A stretch of DNA of 49,324 nucleotides. Source: Candidatus Palauibacter denitrificans. GTDB lineage: Bacteria > Gemmatimonadota > Gemmatimonadetes > Palauibacterales > Palauibacteraceae. The stretch's first letter is position 1. Each line of letters opens with the position of its first letter. A program made the translations under genes and the position numbers. This document shows, in pieces, positions 1 to 9,104 of this stretch. The stretch covers positions 1-49,324 of the forward strand of contig VXMQ01000187.1 of the NCBI GenBank assembly GCA_009841015.1, given 5' to 3'. A model generated the notes under the pieces. It had not been told where the DNA came from and ran no database searches. It saw only the letters and a program-made list of their open reading frames with translations.

Positions 1-1328
1 GGCGGGGGGCCGGGGGGCGGGCCGCCCCCCCGGCCCCCCGGCGGCGGCGCGGGCGCCGGGGGCGGGGGCCGCGGCGCGGGCGCGGCCGGCGGCGGCGACG
101 GACGCTTCTTGCGCTGGCGCCGGGGCGGTTCCGGCGTTCGCGTGCGAGATGCGGGCTCGCCGGGCGCGGCGCCCAGGGCGGCCAGAAGTTCCTCGAGTTC
201 GACGGTCGATTCCATGCGGACGAGACGGAGCAGCAGGACCTCGAGCTGGATGCGCGGCTGCGAGGACCGGTGGAGCATGCCGGAGGCCTCGAACTCGCTG
301 AGCGCGGCGAGCATTCGGAGCAGGTCCGCGGGAACCAGGGCTCCGGCGGCGGCGAGAAAACGCTCGCGCGACTCGGGCAGGAGCTCGACCGCCTCGGCCT
401 CCGGATCGAGCCCAAGCACGAGGAGGGTTCGCAGCGCGTCGCCGAGTCCGCGCAGGAACTCCGCGGGGTCGTGTCCATCATCGAGGAGATCCTGGACGAA
501 TGCGAACACGCCCGCCCGATCTCCGTTCGCCGCGATCTCGAAGAACGCGAGATATCGATCCTCGTCGACGAGTCCTAACATGCGGCGGACATCCGCAAGT
601 TCGACCGCGTCTCCCCGGAAAGAGAGCACCTGGTCGAGGGAGGAGAGCGCGTCGCGGACGCCGCCTTCAGCGCGGCGCGCGATCGCCCGCAGCGCCCCCG
701 GTTCAGCCGGGATGCCCTCCGCCTCGAGTACGGTCTCCATGCGGCTCGCGATGTCCTGCACCGAGACCCGCCGGAAGTCAAATCGCTGGCACCGCGACAT
801 GACGGGAGCCGCGCCGCGCTCGATCTTCTGCGGCTCCGTGGTGGCGAAGGCGAAGATCACGCGGGGCGGCGGTTCCTCGAGAATCTTCAGGAGCGCGTTC
901 CACGCGTCGCGCGTGAGCATGTGCGCCTCGTCGAGGATGTAGATCTTGTAGCGCTCCTCGCTCGTGGGCGCGTACGCGGCCCGGCGGCGGAGGTCCCGCG
1001 CGTCCTCGACGCCCCGATGGCTCGCCGCATCGATTTCCACGACATCGAGCGAGGCGCCTCCGGACCATATCCGTTCACACGAGGGGCACGCGCCGCACGG
1101 TTCGCCGGCCGAGCGATCGGGACAGTTCAGGGCCATCGCGAGGATGCGCGCGGTCGTCGTCTTTCCAACCCCGCGCGGTCCGCAGAAGAGATAGGCGTGG
1201 CCCACCCGCCCGGACTCGATCGCGGCCTTCAGCGTGGGCGCGATGTGGTCCTGTCCGATCAGCTCCGAGAAGCCTCGGGGCCGGTAGGTTCTGGCCAGCG
1301 CGGTGCGGTACAAGGGCTCGTGAGCCAT
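1..1328 (-). CDS. dnaX: DNA polymerase III gamma/tau subunit, 3' end outside window
   Basis: This is the clamp-loader ATPase of the replicative polymerase. The ATG start gives MAHEPLYRTALARTYRP. Walker A GPRGVGKT lies at residues 50-57. The four-cysteine zinc module uses C69, C78, C81 and C84. The Walker B/DEAH-type motif YILDEAHML follows near residue 130, and a helical lid and collar region comes after it. The last part visible (positions 1-130) encodes a Pro/Ala/Gly/Arg-rich low-complexity linker, almost pure G and C in the DNA, before the frame leaves the window. The linker suits a tau-type C-terminal extension, but the tau-specific domain and any programmed frameshift site would lie beyond position 1. 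The SRP RNA gene lies just upstream on the same strand, as in many bacteria. Confidence 0.96.
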   Translation of the reverse strand, partial: MAHEPLYRTALARTYRPRGFSELIGQDHIAPTLKAAIESGRVGHAYLFCGPRGVGKTTTARILAMALNCPDRSAGEPCGACPSCERIWSGGASLDVVEIDAASHRGVEDARDLRRRAAYAPTSEERYKIYILDEAHMLTRDAWNALLKILEEPPPRVIFAFATTEPQKIERGAAPVMSRCQRFDFRRVSVQDIASRMETVLEAEGIPAEPGALRAIARRAEGGVRDALSSLDQVLSFRGDAVELADVRRMLGLVDEDRYLAFFEIAANGDRAGVFAFVQDLLDDGHDPAEFLRGLGDALRTLLVLGLDPEAEAVELLPESRERFLAAAGALVPADLLRMLAALSEFEASGMLHRSSQPRIQLEVLLLRLVRMESTVELEELLAALGAAPGEPASRTRTPEPPRRQRKKRPSPPPAAPAPRPPPPAPAPPPGGRGGGPPPGPP

Positions 1329-1427
1329 CTGGGTCGACCGGGTCACGGCCCCGGCCGGCTTCGACTCCTTCGGGTCTGAGGGCGCCCGCGCCCCGCGACG
1401 CGGGGACACCGCCGACATCGGGCGAAC

Positions 1428-1526
1428 GACCCCAGGCGGGCCGTGGCGACCGTCACACGCTTACCGCTGCTACCTTCACGGTCCTGACGGGATTTGCGCG
1501 CTCCGGCCCCACGGGCCTGGGGCACC
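1428..1526 (-). ncRNA. ffs: signal recognition particle RNA, small bacterial (4.5S) type
   Basis: On the minus strand the domain IV core reads GUCAGGACCGUGAAGG followed by GUAGCAGC, matching the universal SRP core (GUCAGG ... AGCAGC). The outer ends pair: GCCCCAGGC at the 5' side against GCCUGGGG at the 3' side close a hairpin of about 98 nt. The apical loop reads GUGAA between ACC and GGU, rather than the usual GGAA tetraloop. A -10-like TAAGAT lies just upstream (about 1531-1536). A CCCCGC/GCGGGG hairpin at about 1391-1405 follows the gene and precedes dnaX. The RNA would pair with Ffh and FtsY for membrane-protein targeting. Confidence 0.9.
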
Positions 1527-1568
1527 GTTATCTTATCGGCCGACCGGGGCAGCGGCCAGAAAAAACCC

Positions 1569-1982
1569 TCATGCTTCGTCGCCGTAGAAGGCTTCCGGGA
1601 TGTGCCGAACGCGGCACCCTCCGCTGCGATCGACCTCTACCGCCACGACGTCGAAGCGGGCCTCCGCGGCGGCGCCGGGATGCCGGCCGAGCCACGCTCC
1701 GGCCGCCCGGCGGATTCGTCCCCGCTGAGCCCGGGAGAGCGCCTCCTCGGGCGCCTGCACGCCGGGGCGGCGGGTCTTCACTTCCACAAAGGCCACCGTG
1801 TCTCCGTCCCGGATGACGAGATCGATCTCCAGCCGCCCTACGCGCCAGTTGCGGTCGAGGATCTCGTATCCCGCATCCGCCAGATGACGGGCGGCGATGC
1901 GCTCTCCCAGGCCGCCGAGGCCACCCTTCGGCGCGGTCCGGGCGCGCCGGGTCCGGTCAGCCGTGGGCGGGGACGCGGGCAG
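1569..1982 (-). CDS. yraN: YraN/UPF0102 family nuclease-like protein
   Basis: The family has a restriction-endonuclease-like fold of unknown precise role, often near rnhB, aroF-like or SRP genes. The conserved parts are visible in one frame: [18 protein letters not shown], then the catalytic-type [15 protein letters not shown], then VAFVEVKTR. The oddity is the start. Between the in-frame stop at 2031 and codon 1796 there is no ATG, GTG or TTG. GTG 1796 would remove the whole first half, including the EIDL acidic residues. CTG codons at 1982 (overlapping the end of the DAHP synthase by about 25 nt) and at 1910 are the only near-cognate choices. I give the longer one. Translational coupling to the upstream gene or a sequence error are alternatives. 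Confidence 0.75.
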   Translation of the reverse strand: MPASPPTADRTRRARTAPKGGLGGLGERIAARHLADAGYEILDRNWRVGRLEIDLVIRDGDTVAFVEVKTRRPGVQAPEEALSRAQRGRIRRAAGAWLGRHPGAAAEARFDVVAVEVDRSGGCRVRHIPEAFYGDEA

Positions 1983-3000
1983 GCGCGATCCGGCGGCCGA
2001 TGGCGTTCGCGATGGCGTGCAGCTCGACCATCAGCGCGTCGAACTGCTCAAACGTGAGAGACTGCTGGCCGTCGGAGGCCGCCGTCGGGGGATCCGGGTG
2101 GACCTCCAGGATGAGCGCGTCCGCGCCCGCCGCAACCGCGGCGCGGGCCATCGGTCCGACCTTCGACCGGGCTCCCGTGCCGTGGCTGGGGTCCGCGACG
2201 ATCGGGAGGTGCGACAGCTCGTGGATCGTCACGATGGCGGTGAGGTCGAACAGGTTCCGCGCGTGCGTGTCGAAGTTGCGGACGCCGCGCTCGCACAGCA
2301 TCACCCGCGATTCACCCTCGGCGACGATGTACTCCGCGGCGAGCAGCAACTCCTTGATCGTCGCGGACAGCCCCCGCTTGAGGAGCACCGGTTTGCCGGC
2401 CCGGCCCGCTGCCCGCAGCAGGGAGTAGTTCTGCATGTTGCGCGCGCCGATCTGGATGACATCGGTGTATTCCGCGACGAGGCCCATGCTCTCCGTGTCC
2501 AGCGCTTCGGTGACGATCGCGAGGCCCGTCTCCTCCCGCGCACGGGCGAGCAACTGCAGCCCCTCTTCCCCCAGCCCCTGGAAGGAGTAAGGCGAGGTCC
2601 GCGGCTTGAAGGCTCCGCCGCGCAGCACGGTCGCGCCGGCTTCCGCGACCCGGCGCGCGGTCTCCAGAATCTGTTCGCGCGATTCCACGGAGCAGGGGCC
2701 GGCCATGACGACGACATCCTTCTCCCCGATCCGCACGCCGTTGGACAACTCGATGATCGTGTCCTCGGGCCACCATTCCCGGCTCACCTGCTTGTAGGGC
2801 GGCGACACGTGAATGACGCGGAGCACGCCGTCGATCCCCACGAGCCGGCTTTCCTCGACGCGCCCATCGTTGCCGACCAGGCCGACGGTCGTGCGCTGGG
2901 CGCCCGGCATGGGCCGGGCCCGGTATCCCATGTCCTCTATCGCGCGGACCACGTCCTGGACCTGCCCGTCCGTGGCACCGTGCTTCATGACCACCAGCAT
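1957..3000 (-). CDS. aroF: 3-deoxy-7-phosphoheptulonate (DAHP) synthase, AroF/type I-beta
   Basis: It catalyses the first step of the shikimate pathway, joining phosphoenolpyruvate and erythrose 4-phosphate in the cytosol. At 347 residues it has a small N-terminal ferredoxin-like domain (about 1-70, starting [18 protein letters not shown]), as in the Thermotoga-type feedback-regulated enzymes. A TIM barrel follows, with GPCSVES at 101-107, [13 protein letters not shown] at 132-144, IGARNMQN at 185-192 and DPSHGTG at 271-277. The ATG is preceded by AGGGGGAACG, a clear ribosome-binding site. It lies 111 nt after the metallo-beta-lactamase gene. The N-terminal domain suggests inhibition by an aromatic amino acid; which one cannot be told. 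Confidence 0.95.
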   Translation of the reverse strand: MLVVMKHGATDGQVQDVVRAIEDMGYRARPMPGAQRTTVGLVGNDGRVEESRLVGIDGVLRVIHVSPPYKQVSREWWPEDTIIELSNGVRIGEKDVVVMAGPCSVESREQILETARRVAEAGATVLRGGAFKPRTSPYSFQGLGEEGLQLLARAREETGLAIVTEALDTESMGLVAEYTDVIQIGARNMQNYSLLRAAGRAGKPVLLKRGLSATIKELLLAAEYIVAEGESRVMLCERGVRNFDTHARNLFDLTAIVTIHELSHLPIVADPSHGTGARSKVGPMARAAVAAGADALILEVHPDPPTAASDGQQSLTFEQFDALMVELHAIANAIGRRIAPARVPAHG

Positions 3001-3111
3001 CGTTCCCCCTGTGGGTGACTTCCGCCCGTCGTGCGCGCGCCCGGCGCGGCAGGGCCGTGATCTCCGGTCCGCTCCCCGCGGCGCCGGCAGGAGCAGGATA
3101 CTCCACTGGTG

Positions 3112-3951
3112 TCACCCGTTCGTCAACGAGACCCGGAGCCCCTCCCTCGCGATGCACGCATCCCCGGCGTACCCGGCCTCGGCCACGAGACGGGTCACGT
3201 CGTGGTCCTCCCGGAAGTGCGGGTAGATGTGCGTGAGCACGAGAAGACGCGGGCGCGCGGCGGCCGCCAACTCGGCGACGCGCGTGGGCGACAGGTGGTT
3301 GTCCGTCGCCTGCGAGTCGTGGAGCGAGCACTCGCAGACGAGGGCGCTCACCCCGCGCATGAACGAGCCCAGTTCCGTGGACGGCCCCGAGTCGCCCGTG
3401 TACCCGAAGCTGAACGCCCCGCCTTCGAGACGCCACGCGACGCTTTCCTCGGTGTGCGGCGTCTTGTGGGCCTCGAGTCGCGGACCTCCGCTCAGCTCGC
3501 CGGCCTCACCCGGCGAGAGTTCCTCGATGAGCACCGGGAAGCCCGGATCCAGCACGAAGTCCCCGCAGGCGCCCGCCAGCTTCTCGAAGAACCGGCGCGT
3601 GCCCGCGGGCCCCCACACCGTGAGCGGCCGGCTGCGGGGTCGCGAGAGGCCGTGCCTCAGGGCGAAGAAGAGTCCCGGGAGCGCGCCCACGTGATCCGCG
3701 TGAAAGTGGGTGACCGCCAGGTCGGTGATCTCCCCCCAGGGCAGGCCGAGCCGCGCGAGCGCCTGCAGGGCTCCCGGACCGCAGTCGAAGAGGACGCGCG
3801 CATGCGCCGAGGATCCCGTGCCCGGGGACGAGACCCAGTAGGACGAGGCGGCCCGATCCGCTTCCGGGACGACGGTACCGCACCCCACGACGATGAGCTC
3901 GGCCCTCGCCTTGCCGGCCGGACCGCGCCCCGCGGGTTCGATCTCCCTCAC
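3112..3951 (-). CDS. metallo-beta-lactamase fold hydrolase (RNase Z-like)
   Basis: This 279-residue protein has the zinc-binding motif THFHADHVGALPGL (HxHxDH at 82-87). A strand-glycine start (LIVVGCGTVVPE), a GYTGDSGPS metal-ligand segment and a late LTHIYPHF histidine motif follow. The layout resembles RNase Z and related phosphodiesterases, but the RNase Z exosite arm is not evident, so tRNA 3' processing is only one possibility. The GTG start overlaps the smc stop as GTGA, so translation is probably coupled to smc. No signal peptide is seen; it should be cytosolic. Confidence 0.85.
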   Translation of the reverse strand: MREIEPAGRGPAGKARAELIVVGCGTVVPEADRAASSYWVSSPGTGSSAHARVLFDCGPGALQALARLGLPWGEITDLAVTHFHADHVGALPGLFFALRHGLSRPRSRPLTVWGPAGTRRFFEKLAGACGDFVLDPGFPVLIEELSPGEAGELSGGPRLEAHKTPHTEESVAWRLEGGAFSFGYTGDSGPSTELGSFMRGVSALVCECSLHDSQATDNHLSPTRVAELAAAARPRLLVLTHIYPHFREDHDVTRLVAEAGYAGDACIAREGLRVSLTNG

Positions 3952-6900
3952 GCCACCTGTGTGGCGGAGTTCTGCGTGGTGGAGTTCTGCGTGGCGGAGT
4001 TGAGCTCCACGCCGACGATCGAGGAGACGCCCGCCTCCTGCATCGTGACGCCGTAGATCCAGTCGGCGTTCTCGATCGTCCGCGGATTGTGCGTGATGAC
4101 GATGAACTGCGTCTCTTCCTTGAACTCCTTCAGCATGCGGACGAACCGCAGGATGTTCGTCTCGTCCAGCGGCGCGTCCACCTCGTCCAGCAGACAGAAC
4201 GGGCTCGGCTTCGCGAGATAGATCGCGAACAGCAGGGCGAGCGCGGTCAGGGCCCGTTCGCCGCCGGAGAGCAGGTGGATCCGCTGCGTCTTCTTTCCGC
4301 GGGGGCTGGCCGAGATCTCGATCGGGGAGTCCAGGGCGTCGTCGGGATGCTCGAACCGGAGATCGCACTGCCCGCCCTCGAAGAGCGTGTCGAAAGTGCG
4401 GTGGAAGTTGGTCCTCACCTGCTCGAACGTCTCCAGGAGCGCGGAGGTCGCCTGCCGATTGATCCGTCGGATGGAGGTGCGGAGGTCGTCGCGCGCGCGC
4501 GTCAGGTCGTCGCGCTGTCCCGTCAGGAACTCGAGACGCTTCTGTTCCTCCTCGTATTCCCGTTGCGCGAGGAGGTTGACCGGTCCGATGCGGGCGATGG
4601 AGCGCCGCACGCGCTCCAGCTCCGGTTCCCATTCGGCGGGCTCGGCATCGTCGACGGGGTCGACGCGTTCCCGGAGTTCCGGGAGCGGGGCATCCCACTC
4701 CGCTTCCACGCGGCCCTGAATCGCGGATTCCCGCCCCTCCAGCTCCAGGATCTCGAGTTCGAGCCGATGCCGGGCGTCCACGCGCTCGCGCTCGAGCCGT
4801 CGCGCCTCGCTCAGTTCCGATTCGAGCGTGTCCAGTCGTCCGCGGCGTTCGGCGATTCGCCGTTCCAACTCCGCCAGATTCGCTTCACGCCGCGTCCTGG
4901 TTTCGAGCGCGGCCCCGATCGACGCCTCCAACTCCTCCGACTCCGCCCGAGTCTCCGCGATCAGGGCGTGGAGCCCGTCCACTTCCCGCGCCAGCGCCCG
5001 CGACCGTTCCTCCGCGTCCTCCGCGGCCTCGGCGAGGCGGCTCTCCACTCCGCGCCGATTCTCGACCTCGGCCTCCCGCCGCGCCTGCGCCAGCTCCGCG
5101 CGGTGAAGTTCCGCCTTCCCCGCCTCCGCGGCGGCGCGGGCGTCGTCGGCCTTCTCTTGCGCCTCCTCGTATGTGGCGGACCGCTCCGAGACCCTCCGGT
5201 CGAGTTCGCCGGCGCGCGCGTCGTCGGCCGCCGAGAGCGACACCTCATCCTCGCCGAACGCTTCCAGTTGCTCGATACGGCCGGCGAGTTCGCTGCGCTC
5301 GCGGTCCAGCCGGACGAGCCGCGCCTCCGTCGAGGTCCGGTCGGCTTCGGCTTCGCGGCGGGCCGACTCCGCGTCGGACGCCGAGCGCTCCAGCGCGTTC
5401 GCCCGTGCGAGCGCCTCCGAGGCGGCGGCCCCCAACTCCTTCATCGCCTCCCGCGAGCGCTCGCGATCCTCTTCCAGGACGGCCGCTTCCTCGCGCAGGG
5501 CCTGGAGTTCGGCCCGGCGGCTCAGGAGCCCCTCCGAGGCGGCGCCCCCCACGTAGACTCCGCCCCACCGGTCCTGGCGCCGCCCCTCGGGATCCACCCA
5601 GGCGTGCGGGCGCGGCGCGAGTTCGCCGTCGGACGGGACCTCGACGCCCGCGAGCAGGGCTCTCACCCAGACCGCGCCGGCACCCTTCGCGTCGACGTGC
5701 CGCAAGAGGGGCGCCTCCGTCTCCGGCGGTCCCGGGAGCGGCCCCGGGTCGAGCGGGAGCACGAGGACGCCCTCTTCTACGCCGCGCTCTTCGAGCCATG
5801 CCTCGACCGCCCGGACCGCCGACCAGTCGCGCACGACGACTCCGTGCAGGTACGGACCGAGTTGAGACTCGACGGCGGACGCCCAGGGGGCGGAAGCCTC
5901 CATGAACTCCGACAGCGCGCCGTGGAGCCCGGGGATCGCGCTCCGGTCCTCCAGCAGTTGGGCGACGGCCTCCGGGAGCAGCGCGCTCGACCCCACCAGG
6001 GATCCGAGACTCGAGGCGCGTGCGCGCGCGGCGGCGAGGCGGCCCTCCAGGTCGGCCGTCTCGCCGCGGGCGCGACGCAGCGCCGCGTCTGCGGAGGACG
6101 CAGCGTCACGCGCCGCCCGCAGCCGATCGCGCGCCTCCTCCAGCGTCCGGCCCGCCTGCGCCTCGCGCTCCGACGCGCTCTCCACCTCCATCCGGAGGCC
6201 GTGCTCCTGGGCGGCGAGCGCATCGAGGGCCGGCCGTCGCCGCTCGAGTTCCTCGGTGCGGTCGCGGGCCCGCACCTCTCTCACCCCGAGTTCGAGCTTC
6301 CAGCGTTCCCTTTCCCGGCCCGCTTCGTCGAGCGCTTCCCGAGCGGCTGCGCGCTCGCGCGCCGCGGTGCGGGCCGTCTCGGCCAGAGCCTCCGCCCGAA
6401 GCTCGAGTTGCGCCGCCGCGGCGGCGCCTTCGGCGGCGAGCGACTGCCCCTCCTTCAGGGCGGACCGCGCTTCCGCCACGCGCTCCCGGAGGTCCGCGCG
6501 CCGACGCTCGTTTCGGCGCACCTCCTCCTCGAGGGTCCCGAGCCGGTCGCGCGCACTCGAACCCCTCGCCCCGGCGAGGAGACGGGCACGCTCCCGCTCC
6601 TCCACGGCGCGTCGGGCCTCCTCCAGGCGCCGGGCGAGACCGGCCCGTTCCCTTTCCATGTCCGTGTATTCCAGGCGAAGCGTCTCCGCCCTGGTCTCCG
6701 CCGTGCTCGGATCCGCATGGTCCGGGCCGGTATCCGGCTCAAGGCGCTCGAGTTCGGCCCGGGCTTCGGCCAGCCGCCGGGTCGTCTCCCCGAGCCGGGC
6801 GTCCGCGACGGCGATCTCGAGCTGCAGGAGCCGGGTTCGCAGCTTCGCGTGGCGCTCGGCCCGCCCGCGCTGTTGCGCGAGCGAGCGAACCTTGGACGCC

Positions 6901-7493
6901 ACCTCCACCAGCACGTCGTCGAGCCGCTGCAGATCGCCGTCCGCCTGCTCGAGCCGGCGGGTCGCGATGCGGCGACGGTCCTTGTAGCGCCCGATCCCTG
7001 CCGCTTCCTCGAACAGCGTCCGCCGCTCTTCGGCGCGGTCCGAGAGGATCGCGTCCACCATGCGGCCCTCGATCATCGCGTAGGCGTTCGAACCCAGCCC
7101 GGTGTCCCGGCACAGGTCGAGGATGTCCTTGAGCCGGCAGGCCGTTCCGTTGAGCGTGTATTCGCTCTCGCCCCCGCGGTAGACGGTGCGGCCGATCGCG
7201 ACATCGGCGTACGGCACGGGAAGCACGCCGTCCTCGTTCGAGAGTTCGAGCAGGACCTCGGCCCGGTGGATGGGCTGCCGCGCCTCCGTCCCCCCGAAGA
7301 TCGCCTCCTCCATGCGGGACCCGCGGATGGCGGTCGGGCGCTGTTCTCCCAGAACCCAGCGCAGCGCGTCGGAGAGGTTCGATTTTCCGCAGCCGTTCGG
7401 GCCGACGACCGCCGTGATGCCCTGGTGCAGTTCGATCCGTGTCCGATCGGCGAAGGACTTGAATCCGCGCAGCGTCAGAGCCTTGATCTTCAA
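3948..7493 (-). CDS. smc: chromosome segregation ATPase SMC
   Basis: Full-length SMC of 1181 residues. Walker A GPNGCGKS lies at 31-38, inside the classic N-terminal MKIKALTLRGFKSFADRT head. Two very long Glu/Arg/Ala-rich coiled-coil arms flank a hinge at roughly 500-640 (IPGLHGALSEFMEA ... YLHGVVV). The C-terminal head has LLSGGERALTALALLFAIY and the Walker B segment PFCLLDEVDAPLD. It works with ScpA/ScpB as the condensin that organises and segregates the chromosome. The C-terminus carries an unusual repeated tail (NSATQ, NSTTQ, NSATQ) encoded by a 15-bp tandem repeat. It lies 6 nt after the SPOR membrane gene and overlaps the next gene. Confidence 0.97.
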   Translation of the reverse strand: MKIKALTLRGFKSFADRTRIELHQGITAVVGPNGCGKSNLSDALRWVLGEQRPTAIRGSRMEEAIFGGTEARQPIHRAEVLLELSNEDGVLPVPYADVAIGRTVYRGGESEYTLNGTACRLKDILDLCRDTGLGSNAYAMIEGRMVDAILSDRAEERRTLFEEAAGIGRYKDRRRIATRRLEQADGDLQRLDDVLVEVASKVRSLAQQRGRAERHAKLRTRLLQLEIAVADARLGETTRRLAEARAELERLEPDTGPDHADPSTAETRAETLRLEYTDMERERAGLARRLEEARRAVEERERARLLAGARGSSARDRLGTLEEEVRRNERRRADLRERVAEARSALKEGQSLAAEGAAAAAQLELRAEALAETARTAARERAAAREALDEAGRERERWKLELGVREVRARDRTEELERRRPALDALAAQEHGLRMEVESASEREAQAGRTLEEARDRLRAARDAASSADAALRRARGETADLEGRLAAARARASSLGSLVGSSALLPEAVAQLLEDRSAIPGLHGALSEFMEASAPWASAVESQLGPYLHGVVVRDWSAVRAVEAWLEERGVEEGVLVLPLDPGPLPGPPETEAPLLRHVDAKGAGAVWVRALLAGVEVPSDGELAPRPHAWVDPEGRRQDRWGGVYVGGAASEGLLSRRAELQALREEAAVLEEDRERSREAMKELGAAASEALARANALERSASDAESARREAEADRTSTEARLVRLDRERSELAGRIEQLEAFGEDEVSLSAADDARAGELDRRVSERSATYEEAQEKADDARAAAEAGKAELHRAELAQARREAEVENRRGVESRLAEAAEDAEERSRALAREVDGLHALIAETRAESEELEASIGAALETRTRREANLAELERRIAERRGRLDTLESELSEARRLERERVDARHRLELEILELEGRESAIQGRVEAEWDAPLPELRERVDPVDDAEPAEWEPELERVRRSIARIGPVNLLAQREYEEEQKRLEFLTGQRDDLTRARDDLRTSIRRINRQATSALLETFEQVRTNFHRTFDTLFEGGQCDLRFEHPDDALDSPIEISASPRGKKTQRIHLLSGGERALTALALLFAIYLAKPSPFCLLDEVDAPLDETNILRFVRMLKEFKEETQFIVITHNPRTIENADWIYGVTMQEAGVSSIVGVELNSATQNSTTQNSATQVA
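3961..4005 (-). repeat. 15-bp tandem repeat, three copies, in the smc C-terminus
   Basis: On the plus strand the copies are GTGGCGGAGTTCTGC (3961-3975), GTGGTGGAGTTCTGC (3976-3990) and GTGGCGGAGTTGAGC (3991-4005). Read on the minus strand they encode the tail units NSATQ, NSTTQ and NSATQ just before the stop. The unit is a multiple of three, so copy-number change keeps the frame. Confidence 0.9.
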
Positions 7494-7499
7494 GCGCGC

Positions 7500-9104
7500 T
7501 CAGGGGGCTGAAGGAGCGGCGGCGCCGCGCCTCTCGATGAGCGTTGCGGTTTCGCCGGCCGCTTCCAGGAGGTCGCGCATGGGGGCGGCAGCCTCCTCGT
7601 TCTCGTACGCGCCCCCGTACACCCTGAAGACGGGCATGCCGTCGAGCGCCGTTTCGAGGCTGTACGCGGGGATGCCGAGCGCCGCAAGTTGGGCGATCCG
7701 CAACTCCACCTCCTGGCGATCCGCGAACGCGCCGAGGTCGTACGCGAATCTCACGGGACGGAGGAGCCACGTATTCGCCTCCTCGGCCACGCCGACCGCC
7801 ACGAGTTGGTCCAGGAGGGCGGAAGCCTCCGCCTCGCTCGCGACGGCCCCGGCGAGGATCCTCTGATACAGGACATCGCGGATCGTCGTGGGGGCCATGA
7901 CGTATAGCACGGCTCCGTGCAACGCGCGGATTTCCGCCACGCGCTCCGCCGCCTCGGCCGGATCCCTGAAGCTCCCGAGGAGCACGGAATACGGCCGGCC
8001 GCCGGCCGACTCGAACGCGGCCGCGACCGCGGACTCATCCGGCGCCTGCGGAAGGTCCTCGGGCGGGATGTCGTCCGGCGGGATGTCGTCCGATGAGGTG
8101 TCGTCCGATGGAGTGTCGCCCGCCGAGGTGTCATCCGGCGTGCCCGCAGCCTGGGTGGCCGGGCCATCCTCCGGGGGCGTCACGGGCGTCGCCGGGACCT
8201 CCTGCCGGGCCGCGATCATCGATCCGACGCGGGAGATCGCGCGGTCGAACCAACCGTTCCTGTACGCCCACCAATTCCCGACGGCCAGCGCCGCGATCAC
8301 CAGCGCCGCGACGAGCGGGGCGCGCCGGCGGCGGCCCCGGGCCTTGCCGGGCGCCGGCTCGGGCGTCGGCCGCAAGTCCGCCGCTGCCGCGTCGGGCTCG
8401 GGCTCGAGGGACGGCTGGGGCGCGGGTGCGGGCCGGAACTCGGATTCCAGCCTGGGTTCGGGTTCCGGTGGGGACTCGATTTCCGGCTGGGCTTCGGGTT
8501 CCGGCGTGGGCTCGGCCGCGTCTTCTTCGGGCGCCGCCTCGGGGGCCGCGCTCAACTCGTCCGACTCTCCGGCCTCGAAGGGTACGTGACCGTAGCACTG
8601 CATGCCGTGGTCCTCGGGGGGGACCCTCCCCACGGCGATGTACCCGTCGAGGAGACCGAGCAGACCGGGGGAGGGCCGCCTACGATCGGACATGGCGATG
8701 AAGAGCGTCCCGCCCCGCTCCTTCACGTGGGAGACGAAACGCTCGAGCGCGGCGGACTCCAGCAGCCCGACCACGCCCTCGGGCACCTGTCCCGCGGGCA
8801 GATATACGTAGGGACAGTCCGCGCGCCGCACGGCGATCCCGGCAAGTCCCGACTGGCCTCCCAGGAACCCGGCCATGCCGCCGGCGTCGGCCCGCTCGGA
8901 CGCGCCGGCCAGTTCGTCGAGAGGCGACGGCCCGGCTTCGGAGTTCAGGACGAATGTCCGTCCCCGTCGGCGGGCGATGGACGTGGCGATCGCGTCAACG
9001 GCCGTCGCGCTTCTCTCGGCCTCCGAACGCTGGAACACGAGCGCCACGATGCGCGCATCGGCGGGCAGTCCCCACGTGAACGGAGCCGGGCCGCCGGCGC
9101 TCAT
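7500..9104 (-). CDS. membrane protein: degenerate BY-kinase/ParA-like domain, linker, TM helix, two SPOR domains
   Basis: At 534 residues it has four parts. Residues 14-165 follow the strand order of ParA/bacterial tyrosine kinases, including YLPAGQVPEGVVGLLESAAL (compare LPAGxxPPNPxELL). The P-loop position reads FQRSEAERSATA, without GxGKS, and no DxD is seen. Residues 185-260 are a Pro/Glu linker. One TM helix lies at about 262-281. After an Asp/Pro-rich repeat (DDIPPDDIPPEDLP), two SPOR-like domains follow: PYSVLLGSFRDPAEAAERV at 371 onward, and FAYDLGAFADRQEVELRI to the end. SPOR domains bind denuded peptidoglycan at division sites. A bitopic envelope protein is likely. The start overlaps the previous gene as ATGA. 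Confidence 0.8.
   Translation of the reverse strand: MSAGGPAPFTWGLPADARIVALVFQRSEAERSATAVDAIATSIARRRGRTFVLNSEAGPSPLDELAGASERADAGGMAGFLGGQSGLAGIAVRRADCPYVYLPAGQVPEGVVGLLESAALERFVSHVKERGGTLFIAMSDRRRPSPGLLGLLDGYIAVGRVPPEDHGMQCYGHVPFEAGESDELSAAPEAAPEEDAAEPTPEPEAQPEIESPPEPEPRLESEFRPAPAPQPSLEPEPDAAAADLRPTPEPAPGKARGRRRRAPLVAALVIAALAVGNWWAYRNGWFDRAISRVGSMIAARQEVPATPVTPPEDGPATQAAGTPDDTSAGDTPSDDTSSDDIPPDDIPPEDLPQAPDESAVAAAFESAGGRPYSVLLGSFRDPAEAAERVAEIRALHGAVLYVMAPTTIRDVLYQRILAGAVASEAEASALLDQLVAVGVAEEANTWLLRPVRFAYDLGAFADRQEVELRIAQLAALGIPAYSLETALDGMPVFRVYGGAYENEEAAAPMRDLLEAAGETATLIERRGAAAPSAP

Noticed and set aside
4089..7511. Very long plus-strand open frame (about 1140 codons) opposite smc
   Set aside because: It is the antisense shadow of the SMC coiled coil in GC-rich DNA. 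Its translation is Arg/Leu/Gly-rich with no domain, while the minus strand gives a perfect SMC.
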